Shown: positions 50,798-60,424 of the stretch, in pieces
Layout: every line of letters begins with the position of its first letter
How positions within the stretch are numbered: position 1 is the stretch's first letter
Source: Candidatus Omnitrophota bacterium
GTDB taxonomy: Bacteria > Hinthialibacterota > Hinthialibacteria > Hinthialibacterales > Hinthialibacteraceae
Assembly: GCA_003598175.1 (NCBI GenBank)
Contig: QZKN01000162.1
Span: 1-64,000, forward strand
DNA: 64,000 nucleotides
Reading direction: 5' to 3'
Position numbers and translations under genes: made by a program
Notes under the pieces: generated by a model
The model's database searches: none
The model's input: only the letters and a program-made list of their open reading frames with translations
Told to the model about the DNA's origin: nothing

Positions 50798-51159
50798 GAT
50801 TTCTACTCGATCAGGATATTTATGAAAGAACAGCAGCATTCCTCTGCGATTTGGGTCATGAAGTGATTCGATGTTCTCAGATTGGACTTCAAGAAGCGAC
50901 GGATGAAGCCATTCTCAAAGCGGCGCAAGAACAAAATCGTATTCTCGTGACTCGAGACCGTGATTTCGGAGCGTTGGTTTTCATAAAAAAATCAGGAGCA
51001 GGAATCATCTATCTTCGGGTGACACCATCAACTCTCGTTTCCGTACATAAAGAATTGGAGAGAGTATTGTCAGTGTATACGCAAGAAAAATTAGGCAAGT
51101 CATTCATTGTTGTAGAACCAGGTGGTTATCGATTTAGACCGGTTGTGATCATTACGTGA
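50794..51159 (+). CDS. DUF5615 PIN-like protein (putative toxin)
   Basis: MRFLLDQDIYERTAAFLCDLGHEVIRCSQIGLQEATDEAILKAAQEQNRILVTRDRDFGALVF; ATGA overlap with DUF433 gene. Confidence 0.92.
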   Translation: MRFLLDQDIYERTAAFLCDLGHEVIRCSQIGLQEATDEAILKAAQEQNRILVTRDRDFGALVFIKKSGAGIIYLRVTPSTLVSVHKELERVLSVYTQEKLGKSFIVVEPGGYRFRPVVIIT

Positions 51160-51299
51160 TTATCGCGAGAACTGGAATCCTGAAAATCCGGATTCAGATA
51201 ATAAAGATGCACTAATTGCCGTCGAATTTGACAAATCAACAAAATAAATGTTTGATTGCTTGAAAATGGGAACCACTTGAATATGCGTACTTTTGGAGG

Positions 51300-51965
51300 T
51301 TGTTCAAAATGGCGAGAATACCGCTTAACATGAAGACATGGCTGCGGAACATGCATTATGAAATCATGAGAACAAAAACCGGCAAGGAATCACGTCGAGA
51401 AACATTCGCTATTGCGAAACCATCCTATCCGGATATCGAAGAATACAGAATTCGACAGACTTCTCAATCGTTCCAATCAAAAATTAATTTTTTCGTCTTG
51501 AGTTGCGTCAGTTTGTCTTTATTTCTGTCCTGCGGCGCGCATTCCCCCCGCATATTGGATGAAAAATATCGAACCATTCATATTTCCGTGTTGAAGAACG
51601 AAACGTTTCAATTCGCGTTGGAGGAGCGCCTGACCAACACCATGATCGAGGTTTTCCGGCGCGACGGACGGCTGCGGGTTTCGCCGAAAAACCGGGCGGA
51701 TGTGGAACTGACGGGAACCATCACCGTGGGCGAAGTGTTTCCGTTGGCGTATTCCGATTTGGATCGCGCGGTGGGATTCAATCTTGTGGTCACGTTGAAT
51801 GTTGACGTAATGGATACGGCTTCGGGAGCGAAACTCGTCGAGAATAAGGAATTTACGACGAGAGGCGTGTATCTGCTCAGCACGGAGCCGACTCAGTCAC
51901 AGTCCAATGAGGTCTCTCTCAAACTGGCGGATGCGGTGATGAGTTATCTGCTGGAAGGGTGGTGA
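51300..51965 (+). CDS. lptE: LptE family LPS-assembly lipoprotein
   Basis: Lipobox LSLFLSCG; RTIHISVLKNETFQFALEERLTNTMIEVFRRDGRLRVSPKNRADVELTGTI; adjacent to holA. Confidence 0.85.
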   Translation: MFKMARIPLNMKTWLRNMHYEIMRTKTGKESRRETFAIAKPSYPDIEEYRIRQTSQSFQSKINFFVLSCVSLSLFLSCGAHSPRILDEKYRTIHISVLKNETFQFALEERLTNTMIEVFRRDGRLRVSPKNRADVELTGTITVGEVFPLAYSDLDRAVGFNLVVTLNVDVMDTASGAKLVENKEFTTRGVYLLSTEPTQSQSNEVSLKLADAVMSYLLEGW

Positions 51966-51997
51966 TCCGTAAGGATAGACTTCCATTGCGGATTTTC

Positions 51998-53026
51998 ATG
52001 AACATCAGTAAAGGGGAGATATTGAAAAAAAAAGTCGTTTTGTTTATCGACGGGGATGACCTGCAAAAAGAAAAAATGATTGCCGCCGTCGAGAAAAAAT
52101 TGTATGGCGATCAGGATGTGGATCGCATGATTTTCAATGCAGGGGAAGGCCAAACCGCTCGGGCAATCGAGGAAGTTCTTTCGTTTTCTCTTTTTTCGAC
52201 CGAGAAAATCGTAATTTTGAAAGAATTGGATAAACTCGGAAAAGACGAAGAAGAGGAATCGGGCGGCAAAAAAAACAGCAAGTTCGACGCTCTCATCGAT
52301 TTTATCACCCATCCGCGCGGGGATACGCCGTTGCTTTTGTTTGCCGATTCGAAAAAATTACCCAAACGACTGCTCGATGCATTGGAAAAAGATGCCGTTA
52401 AAGAATTAAAAAAGACCGATGTGAATCAAATCCGTGAGGAGATGATTCGACGATGCAAAGAGATGGATCTATCGTTTACGGCGGATGCGTTTCAATATTT
52501 CATCGACAGCGTGAAAAATGATGTGACAAGCGCGCTGATGGAATTGGAAAAACTGTCGGCGTGGTCGCAGAAAGGTGAGAAAATCACCCTGGAGGATTGC
52601 CTGAGACTGATACGGTCCAACCACGAAGAACAAGTGTGGGGGCTGATTGACGAAGTGGCAAAACAGGAAACGGAATCGGCGCTAAAGAAATTGTATCAAC
52701 AATTCGAGCAGGGAGAGGAACCGATCGGAATAATTTCCGTTCTGGCGTCATCATTTCGCCGAATGTTGATCTGTAAATCGTTGACGATGGAACACGCGCC
52801 GAAAGAGGAATGGTCGAAAAAAACGGGGATCAGCGGATTCGTATTGACGAAAACAACGGAAAAAAGTCGAAAATTTTCCGCCGAGGCGCTTCAACATGGG
52901 ATCCGGCTCCTGCGATGCGCCGATGAAGACTCCAAAGGCGGCAAATCCGATCGCTTTCAGGTCGCCGAACGGCTTGTGATCGATTTGTGCCGAGTAAATG
53001 AAGTCGATGAAAAAAATGACGACTGA
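51998..53026 (+). CDS. holA: DNA polymerase III subunit delta
   Basis: LFIDGDDLQKEKMIAAVEKKL...LLLFADSKKLPKRLLDALEKDAV...ELEKLSAW...QFEQGEEPIGIISVLASSFRRM. Exact start uncertain. Confidence 0.88.
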   Translation: MNISKGEILKKKVVLFIDGDDLQKEKMIAAVEKKLYGDQDVDRMIFNAGEGQTARAIEEVLSFSLFSTEKIVILKELDKLGKDEEEESGGKKNSKFDALIDFITHPRGDTPLLLFADSKKLPKRLLDALEKDAVKELKKTDVNQIREEMIRRCKEMDLSFTADAFQYFIDSVKNDVTSALMELEKLSAWSQKGEKITLEDCLRLIRSNHEEQVWGLIDEVAKQETESALKKLYQQFEQGEEPIGIISVLASSFRRMLICKSLTMEHAPKEEWSKKTGISGFVLTKTTEKSRKFSAEALQHGIRLLRCADEDSKGGKSDRFQVAERLVIDLCRVNEVDEKNDD

Positions 53027-53200
53027 TCACTTTTATACTATTCTGTGTGGAGAAAAAACGACCGCTTCATGCCCTTTTCCATATTCATGGAAGAAAAGTA
53101 TCATGATTTGGAATGACGATTCATCTTGGGAAAACGGCGTAAGAGGCTAAGCTAGTATGGTTACGCCGTAACGATGACCGTTTGTAGGTTTCCATGAACA

Positions 53201-53295
53201 TGGTACGACGGCATCCTGCCGGCAATTCGCAATGCCGCCGAGACGACGGCGTTACATGTTCATAATTCGTTGTGATCAGTCGATCATGGCGGTTT
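53201..53295 (-). repeat. Modular intergenic repeat, leader + type-B hairpin core
   Basis: Minus strand AAACCGCCATGATCGACTGATCACAACGAATTATGAACATG + TAACGCCGTCGTCTCGGCGGCATTGCGAATTGCCGGCAGGATGCCGTCG. Confidence 0.78.
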
Positions 53296-53337
53296 CTATA
53301 ATAAAGATTCTAATTCATCGAACAGTGGAGACTATGA

Positions 53338-55824
53338 ATGAAACGCTCTCATATTTGTAACGGTATGATGATTTGTATGGGAACTCTCCTTTTCGGAATG
53401 ATGGCAGTTCCACCGGCGCAGGGACAAGTGCAGGGATGGTGCGAGGAAAAATACCTCGTGCGAGACAAAACCAGCGTGGTCGAGAGTATTTCCATGCCGG
53501 CCCTCGTCGTGAACGGCGACGAAATATTCGTGGCGTATCGGCAAGGAAACATTAAACTGATTCACTCGAAAGACCGGGGAAAAACCTGGAGCTCGCCGGT
53601 GGATATCGCGCCGAATCTGCGGGTGTGCAGCGCCCCGGCCATTATGCTCACCAATTCCAAACTACTGATTGTTTGGCCATCCCTTGTGCAAATCAATCAG
53701 TTTACTGCCTTTCAACTCTTTTTCGCGGAAAGCAGCGACCGGGGGAAAACCTGGTCCGATCCCAAACAAATCACCCAGAGTAAAAATGATACCTTTTCTC
53801 CCCGCTTGCTGCATGTGGGCGAACAGATTTTACTGGTCTGGCTGGAAACGCCTCTGGCGGAAACATTGGGAAATATTCCGATGGGGCAACGCCCGAATTA
53901 TTCCCCCGAATCGGTGGAATCGCTTTTCGAGACGAGGATCGAAGACAAATTGATCGATCGCCGAAAACAGGTCCATTCGAACTTTTATGCTTCCTTTTAC
54001 AATCCCGGTATGAGTTCGTTTTCAAGCCAGACACAAATTCACGATATCTTCGCCCAGAGGATTCCGCATATTTTCGCGCTGTTTGGTCCTTACAAAGGCA
54101 GCATTTTTTTAACCGTAAACGAAAATGCCGACATACGGTCCTATGAAACGAAAGATAATGGCAGAACGTGGAATCCGTATTTTCAGGATCGGGAGTATTT
54201 CGATCCGGGCATGTTGATGGATCTGCTCATCGTGGATGGCAAACGATATTCCACGTGGATACGGCGCCAAGCCTATCAGCAGATTCCCGTCAATTTCCGC
54301 AGTGAAGAAGGCGTGGGAAATTTGCAGCTCTCTCCGCCCCATTATGTCCGCTCCTTGCCGCGTATCGCTTATAGCGACGGGGTGTTCCACGTCATGTGGG
54401 AGGCAGGACAGGAAGAAGAAAGCTGGTTAACCTACATGCGCACGGATGATATCCCGCCAACATCGGAAATCGTTGAACCAAAATCGCCGGATGTGATTGA
54501 GCGGACCGTGACGTTTCGCTGGAAGGGAGAGGATAATATCTCCGCTGTGGACCGGCTGATGTATTCATATACGTATGGGAATAAGCCCTGGTCGACGGTG
54601 CAATCGGAAACCTTCGCCACGATTCAAACGCCGCCGGATGACGAGTATGAATTTCAGGTGCGCGCGCAGGATGTGGCCGGTAACATTCAGTCGCCCGTGT
54701 CCAAATTCACCTTTAATACCTTCAAATCCGCGCCGGAAACGAAAATTACACAAGCGCCGCCGATGAGCGTGGCATTGAACGCCCGGCAGGTGGAAGTTCG
54801 CTTCACGGGAGACGATAACACGGATCCGCCGGACAAATTAATGTATTCCGCCCAGCTGGATGACGAGCCGTGGACCGAATTTGCATCCGGATTGTCGCAC
54901 ATGTTTTCCAATCTCTCCAATGGCGCGCATACGCTGCGGATTAAAATGCGGGATTCCATCGGAAATATCGACCCCACGCCGGCGGAATGCCAGGTGTCCA
55001 TTAAAGTGGGATTGGAATTGGTGCTGGAAACCACGCCGCCGTCAAATACGAACGCAGATACGATCACGTTCGGCTGGACGACGAAAGATGATAAGGGGAA
55101 TCCGGTCGATTTGCAATATTATTACCGACTGAATAAGAAATCCGCGGAAGAAATCCAAAACGCCAATCGCATTGAACTTCCCGATTTGGAAGAAGGCCGA
55201 CATGAATTTACCGTGTGGGGCGTGGACGCTTCCGGCGACAAGACTCCGGAAATCACCTACAAATGGCTCGTTGATCGGACGCCGCCGGAGACGCGAGCGG
55301 CGTTTACGAAAAATTACGCCGGCAAGAAATACCCCATTATCGATCTCAGCGCGGAAGATCCCGTCTTAACGGATGGAGAGCGTACGGCGACTCCCACCCA
55401 ATATGAATATCGCATCGGTGGAGGAGCATGGATTCCGTTTACCAATAGTGGAACCACATGGCCGGTTGAGAAAGCGCTTTCATTTATTTCGTGGGGTTAT
55501 ATCGTCGAACTGCGCGCGATCGATGCAGCCGGCAATGCTGATCCCACGCCGGCGTCGGTCGATCTCCGCATCTTCGTCAGAACCAATCCGTTGATTTTCT
55601 ACCCGGTTGTGGTCGTTCTCGCGTTGGTGTTGTTGTATCTCTTGCGCATGGTCCTGCCGAAGGGGCGAGGAACCCGTCGGCGTACTCCATCCGCCAAGAC
55701 AAGTTCCGCGATGATGGATGAAGAGGAAAATTCAACGGAAGTGAAAACGGAAAATAGTTACGGTTCCACGTCCTCGTTCAAATTCGATGATGAGGATGAC
55801 AAAAATAAATATCCTTTTTCATAA
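53338..55824 (+). CDS. Exported BNR/sialidase-like repeat protein with Ig-like/Y_Y_Y-like repeats, C-terminal TM and acidic tail
   Basis: Asp-box-like HSKDRGKTWSSP, ESSDRGKTWSDP, ETKDNGRTWNP; repeated ...EFQVRAQDVAGNIQSP / HTLRIKMRDSIGNIDPTP / VELRAIDAAGNADPTP; C-terminal TM FYPVVVVLALVLLYLLRMVL. Confidence 0.85.
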   Translation: MKRSHICNGMMICMGTLLFGMMAVPPAQGQVQGWCEEKYLVRDKTSVVESISMPALVVNGDEIFVAYRQGNIKLIHSKDRGKTWSSPVDIAPNLRVCSAPAIMLTNSKLLIVWPSLVQINQFTAFQLFFAESSDRGKTWSDPKQITQSKNDTFSPRLLHVGEQILLVWLETPLAETLGNIPMGQRPNYSPESVESLFETRIEDKLIDRRKQVHSNFYASFYNPGMSSFSSQTQIHDIFAQRIPHIFALFGPYKGSIFLTVNENADIRSYETKDNGRTWNPYFQDREYFDPGMLMDLLIVDGKRYSTWIRRQAYQQIPVNFRSEEGVGNLQLSPPHYVRSLPRIAYSDGVFHVMWEAGQEEESWLTYMRTDDIPPTSEIVEPKSPDVIERTVTFRWKGEDNISAVDRLMYSYTYGNKPWSTVQSETFATIQTPPDDEYEFQVRAQDVAGNIQSPVSKFTFNTFKSAPETKITQAPPMSVALNARQVEVRFTGDDNTDPPDKLMYSAQLDDEPWTEFASGLSHMFSNLSNGAHTLRIKMRDSIGNIDPTPAECQVSIKVGLELVLETTPPSNTNADTITFGWTTKDDKGNPVDLQYYYRLNKKSAEEIQNANRIELPDLEEGRHEFTVWGVDASGDKTPEITYKWLVDRTPPETRAAFTKNYAGKKYPIIDLSAEDPVLTDGERTATPTQYEYRIGGGAWIPFTNSGTTWPVEKALSFISWGYIVELRAIDAAGNADPTPASVDLRIFVRTNPLIFYPVVVVLALVLLYLLRMVLPKGRGTRRRTPSAKTSSAMMDEEENSTEVKTENSYGSTSSFKFDDEDDKNKYPFS

Positions 55825-55864
55825 GACGTCTTTTATCCTTTCTGAGTTGAGGGAGGCTGCTACC

Positions 55865-56713
55865 ATGAACCTGGCAGCCCGATGGAAATATCTCGTCATT
55901 ACGCTGGGGACGATCGGTCTGTATTTTCTGGCCACGCCGCTCTGCGTGAGCCGACCCGTCGTGTTGGAGTTGTTTACGACGCGAGGGGATCCGAACTGCA
56001 AGAACGCGGAAGACGCCGTCAGGCAATTGCGGGACGAATATTCCCCTGATCGGTTGCTGCTGCTCGTTTTTCACCGCAACGATTCCCTGGAAATCAACGC
56101 CGGCGTTTCTCGTTACCGGCAATATAACATCCGGCAATTGCCCGCCGTGGTTTTTAACGGAACGGTGCGAATTGAAGGCGGAAATCAAACCGCCGTTTTA
56201 TATAATTCTTACCGTAATAATATTGAAAATCAACTGCGCATCGAATCGGAAGGCGCGATTACGGGTTGGATGCGGTTTTCGCAAGGGGAACTGGTAACGT
56301 CGGCAATCGTGACGATGCCGACGATTTCCCGTTCGTTGAATCTGGTTTTCGCATTAACGCAAACTCATTCCACCAACCAATTTGACATTGTCAGGTATGT
56401 CGAGACGATCGGCCTGGTTGCGGACGAAGTGACCTCCGCCGTGCGGGTCGTGGCCATACCGGATCCGATTATCGAAGTCGGCGCGAATACGATTTGGTTT
56501 ATACAGGATCGAGATACGAAGGAAATCATTCAATCAGGCCCGGTTGCCAATCGTTCCCCTCTTGTAGCGGATTTGACCGGCGACGGTTTGTTGAACCAAT
56601 GGGATGTTTTTTTCCTGGCCTCGGTATGGGGAAGCGCCAGCGCGATCGTGGATCTGAATCGAAACCAGCGGGTCGATGTTCACGATCTGCTTTTATTTCT
56701 CGGTCCTGAATAA
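55865..56713 (+). CDS. Exported thioredoxin-like protein with C-terminal dockerin-like repeats
   Basis: PVVLELFTTRGDPNCKNAEDAVRQLRDEY...LPAVVFNGTVRIEGG; C-terminus LVADLTGDGLLNQWDVFFLASVW...DLNRNQRVDVHDLLLFL. Confidence 0.78.
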   Translation: MNLAARWKYLVITLGTIGLYFLATPLCVSRPVVLELFTTRGDPNCKNAEDAVRQLRDEYSPDRLLLLVFHRNDSLEINAGVSRYRQYNIRQLPAVVFNGTVRIEGGNQTAVLYNSYRNNIENQLRIESEGAITGWMRFSQGELVTSAIVTMPTISRSLNLVFALTQTHSTNQFDIVRYVETIGLVADEVTSAVRVVAIPDPIIEVGANTIWFIQDRDTKEIIQSGPVANRSPLVADLTGDGLLNQWDVFFLASVWGSASAIVDLNRNQRVDVHDLLLFLGPE

Positions 56714-56730
56714 TTCATGGGATTAAATGC

Positions 56731-57987
56731 ATGGCTTTTCTGCCCCAAAATTCCAACGAGAGAAAAAGACTGGTTTGTATCCTGCTGCTGTTAGGGTATA
56801 TCGCATTGGAAATTCGCTTCGGCGCGACCTATGCGTTACGGCGGGATTCGAATTTTCGCGCGTTTCAGTGGGATTCCGAAACGTTGTGGACGCTCAAATC
56901 CTCCTATCAAGGCCAGGCGTTCGGACAAGACATTCATACCAACTCAGTCGGATTTCGCGGATCGCGGGAATACCCCGTTCGGTCCACGCATCACGTTCGG
57001 ATTTTCACGATCGGCGACTCGCGGACGTATGGCTTCGCCGCAAAGGATGACGAGACTTTTTCCGCGGTATTGGAAGAGCAATTGCAGGCGCGGGGAGTGG
57101 ATGCGGAAGTGATCAACGCCGGCGTACACGGATTTACCGCCGTGCAATGCCGAGGGCGGTTGGAGAAACTCGTGCGTTACCGTCCGCACGTCGTGATTTT
57201 TGCGCCGGGATACAACGATCGGCGCTACATCGCGTCCATGCCGGCGGATTCGAGCGCATCGTTTCGAAAAATCGCCCGCCTTCGGCGATGGCTCGACGCA
57301 CTGTCCTGGAGCAACGTTTTTTTCGGCGCGCTGTGTGAAGTGGGAGAATCCGGACTGAAAGACCTCCAGGAAAATCCGCCCGGACTCGACGTGATTCCCG
57401 TGCGGGTTTCCGAAGAATTGTACGAAGAGGAATTGCAACGAACCGTTTCGTTGTGTCGGGAAAACAATATTCGATTGGTTTTGTTTTTAATCTATCAAGA
57501 TCCCAGCGCCTATGATTTGGTGGAACGCGCCCAATATCTTTATGATCTGGGCGACCCGAAAGCCGCCATCGAATTGATCGAAGAAGCGTTCAACACGGTG
57601 CCGAACCGATCCTATTCCATGAGCCGCTACCTGCTCGGTTTGTGTTATCGTGCAATCGGAGAAGTGGAAAAATCGCGGGAGGCGTTTGCCACTCACCGTC
57701 CGTCCGGCTCGATTTTCGGCGAGGCGGTCTTGCGAAGCGAACGGCGCTATTACGACATCGCACGAAAAATCGCCGAACAACATTCGCTGCCGGTCGTGGA
57801 CGGCAAAGACGCGATCACGAATGGAATTTTATCCGTCATCGAGGCGGAAGAAGCATTTCGAAAAGAATTTATCGATGAATGCCATTATACCGCGGAAGGG
57901 CATCGGCGCATGGGGACGGCTCTTGCGGAAACGTTGCTTCCTATCCTTTTACCTTCATCTGTGACTGAGCCGTCGCGCGTTCCATAA
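56731..57987 (+). CDS. SGNH/GDSL hydrolase-like membrane-anchored protein with TPR-like insertion
   Basis: N-terminal TM; SVGFRGSREYPV...RIFTIGDSRTYGFAAKDDETF; VIFAPGYNDRR; DECHYTAEGHRRMG. Confidence 0.82.
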   Translation: MAFLPQNSNERKRLVCILLLLGYIALEIRFGATYALRRDSNFRAFQWDSETLWTLKSSYQGQAFGQDIHTNSVGFRGSREYPVRSTHHVRIFTIGDSRTYGFAAKDDETFSAVLEEQLQARGVDAEVINAGVHGFTAVQCRGRLEKLVRYRPHVVIFAPGYNDRRYIASMPADSSASFRKIARLRRWLDALSWSNVFFGALCEVGESGLKDLQENPPGLDVIPVRVSEELYEEELQRTVSLCRENNIRLVLFLIYQDPSAYDLVERAQYLYDLGDPKAAIELIEEAFNTVPNRSYSMSRYLLGLCYRAIGEVEKSREAFATHRPSGSIFGEAVLRSERRYYDIARKIAEQHSLPVVDGKDAITNGILSVIEAEEAFRKEFIDECHYTAEGHRRMGTALAETLLPILLPSSVTEPSRVP

Positions 57988-60025
57988 GCATATCGTGGGT
58001 GGCGCGTTCTTTCTCGTTGGGCGCGGGCTTGCGTTGCGTGTAGCTGCCGTCATTGTGCAAATCCCATGCTTTGCGATTATCGTTGAGCATGATCTCGAGG
58101 ATTTGCCGTATCTCTTCACAAATCTCCTTGTCTTCCACCGGCGTAATCGCTTCCACACGGTCGTCCAGATTTCTGGGCATCCAATCGGCCGAACCAAGGT
58201 AATACTCTTCCTCGCCGCCGTTGAGAAAATAGAATATGCGGGAATGTTCCAGAAATCGTCCGACAATACTGATCACGCGAATATTTTCGCTGATTCCCTG
58301 CAAACCGGGACGCAGACAGCAAATCCCACGAACGATCAAATCAATTTGAACGCCGGCGTTTGAGGCGTCGTACATTTTTTCGATCAGTTGCGGATCTTCC
58401 AGGGAATTCATTTTGGCGATGATGCGCCCCTTGGTTCCCTGTTTTTGATGTTTGATTTCCCTGTCGATCAATTTCAGGAACTTTCGCCGCATGTTCACAG
58501 GAGCAACCAATAGTTTACGATACGAGTTATGTTGCGAGTGGCCGGTAAGAAAGTTGAATAGATCGGTTAAATCCTCCCCCAATTCCGGCCGACAGCTGAG
58601 AATTCCCAAATCGGTATAGAGGTTGCACGTCTTGGAATGATAGTTTCCCGTTCCGATGTGGAAATAGCGTCGGATTCCGTCCGGTTCTTCGCGAACCACA
58701 AGGAGTGTTTTCGTATGGGTTTTCAGGACAGGAAAACCGTACGTGACGTGCACGCCTGTACTTTCCAGCATGCGCACCCATTGGATATTGTTGGCTTCGT
58801 CGAATCGCGCTTTGATTTCCACCAAAACGGCGACCTGTTTCCCATTCTCCGAGGCGCGAGCCAGGGCTTTGATAATGGGAGAATTCTCGGCGGTGCGATA
58901 GAGCGTCTGCTTGATGGCCAATACGCGTTTGTCTTCGGCCGCTTCCTGTAAAAAACGCAATACGCTGGTGGCGAAGGAATCGTACGGATGATGCACGAGA
59001 AGATCGGTTTTGCGCAGCAGATTGAAGATGCTGCGCGGCGCGTCTTTATCCTCGAGACTTTTAAGGTGGGGAGAGGTTACCGGTTTCCACGGTTTGTCCT
59101 TCAATTCGGGAATGTCGAGCGAAGCCAGATTCATCAGATCGGGAAGACCAAGAGGTCCTTTAAGCTGGTAGACATCTTCCTCCATCATTCCCAATTCTCG
59201 CACCAGCCAGTTGAGGATGGGTTTCGAAGCCGAATCCGCAATTTCCAATCGAACCACCGGCGCGAATTTTCGGTGGCGCAGTTCCTCTTCGATGAGTTCG
59301 AGCAGATCGTCGGCTTCTTCCTCATTGCGTTCGATATCCGCGTTTCTCGTTACTCGAAACGGACAGTTTTCAATGATTTCCATACCGTTGAAAAGGTATT
59401 CCAGATTGGCGGCAATGATCTGCTCGAGAGGAACAAATTGATGGGGGATGCCCGTTTCCACCCAGCGAGGGCGGTTTTGCGGGATCTTGACTCGCGCATA
59501 GGCATATGTCTTGGCCTTGGGCCGTTGCAGGCGAATCGCAAGCGAAAGGCTGAGATTGCTGATGATGGGAAACGGCTGACCGGGTCCCGTTCCGAGAGGC
59601 GTCAGAATGGGAAATACGGATTTCTTGAAATAATTGTTGACATATTTCTTTTGACCGGCGGAGAGATCGGCGTAGTTGAGAAGTTCAATTTCATGTTTTT
59701 TTAAAGCGGGTAAAATGTCGTCCAGCAGACAGGTGCGTTGTTTCTCCACCAATTCCACCACAAGGGATCGAATCAGGTCAAGTTGCTGCCGGGGAGTCAT
59801 CCCATCCGGCGTTTTCTTGGTGACTCGCGCGGCGATCTGGCGTTTCAATCCGCCGACGCGTTTCATGAAAAATTCATCCAGATTGCTGCTGAAGATGGCG
59901 AGAAACTTCACTCGTTCCAGCAACGAATTTCTTGCATCGAGTCCTTCGTGCAAGACACGACGGTTGAATTCGAGCCAGCTGGTTTCCCGATTGATGAACT
60001 GCTCGGAGCGATTGACCTTTTTCAT
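57941..60025 (-). CDS. ppk1: Polyphosphate kinase 1
   Basis: FINRETSWLEFNRRVLHEG; FSSNLDEFFMKRVGGLKRQ; KQTLYRTAENSPIIKALARASENGKQVAVLVEIKARFDEANNI; HIGTGNYHSKTCNLYTDLG. Confidence 0.97.
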   Translation of the reverse strand: MKKVNRSEQFINRETSWLEFNRRVLHEGLDARNSLLERVKFLAIFSSNLDEFFMKRVGGLKRQIAARVTKKTPDGMTPRQQLDLIRSLVVELVEKQRTCLLDDILPALKKHEIELLNYADLSAGQKKYVNNYFKKSVFPILTPLGTGPGQPFPIISNLSLSLAIRLQRPKAKTYAYARVKIPQNRPRWVETGIPHQFVPLEQIIAANLEYLFNGMEIIENCPFRVTRNADIERNEEEADDLLELIEEELRHRKFAPVVRLEIADSASKPILNWLVRELGMMEEDVYQLKGPLGLPDLMNLASLDIPELKDKPWKPVTSPHLKSLEDKDAPRSIFNLLRKTDLLVHHPYDSFATSVLRFLQEAAEDKRVLAIKQTLYRTAENSPIIKALARASENGKQVAVLVEIKARFDEANNIQWVRMLESTGVHVTYGFPVLKTHTKTLLVVREEPDGIRRYFHIGTGNYHSKTCNLYTDLGILSCRPELGEDLTDLFNFLTGHSQHNSYRKLLVAPVNMRRKFLKLIDREIKHQKQGTKGRIIAKMNSLEDPQLIEKMYDASNAGVQIDLIVRGICCLRPGLQGISENIRVISIVGRFLEHSRIFYFLNGGEEEYYLGSADWMPRNLDDRVEAITPVEDKEICEEIRQILEIMLNDNRKAWDLHNDGSYTQRKPAPNEKERATHDMLMERATAQSQMKVKG

Positions 60026-60303
60026 AATGCACTCCACCTTATTCGATACATCTTGCTATACCCTTTATATATTGTTTTTTTCAAAATGACAAGGGATCGT
60101 TGGTTGAAAGGGAGTATCGCAAAAAGATTTTTATGATATGACGCCGCTTTCGATCTTTCGAGGATAGTGGCCTTTCGTATTTTATTATTCACGTTTCCCC
60201 ACGATTGAAAAGGGTAATGATTGGGGAGATTATGGTTATCGTCGTGAACAATATGGATTGAGTGCAAATAGAGAATCCGCCTTTCATGAACTTTCCGATC
60301 AAC

Positions 60304-60375
60304 GACCATGACCGATTGATTGCTACCAATGATAACAATGTAACGCCGCCGTCTTGGCGGCTTTTTGAGAAATAT
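60304..60375 (+). repeat. Modular intergenic repeat, leader + type-B hairpin core
   Basis: GACCATGACCGATTGATTGCTACCAATGATAACAATG + TAACGCCGCCGTCTTGGCGGCTTTTTGAG. Confidence 0.75.
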
Positions 60376-60424
60376 CGACGTTCCCATTCCGATGGAAACG
60401 CATGCAATCCGCCAGGAAAGGCGT

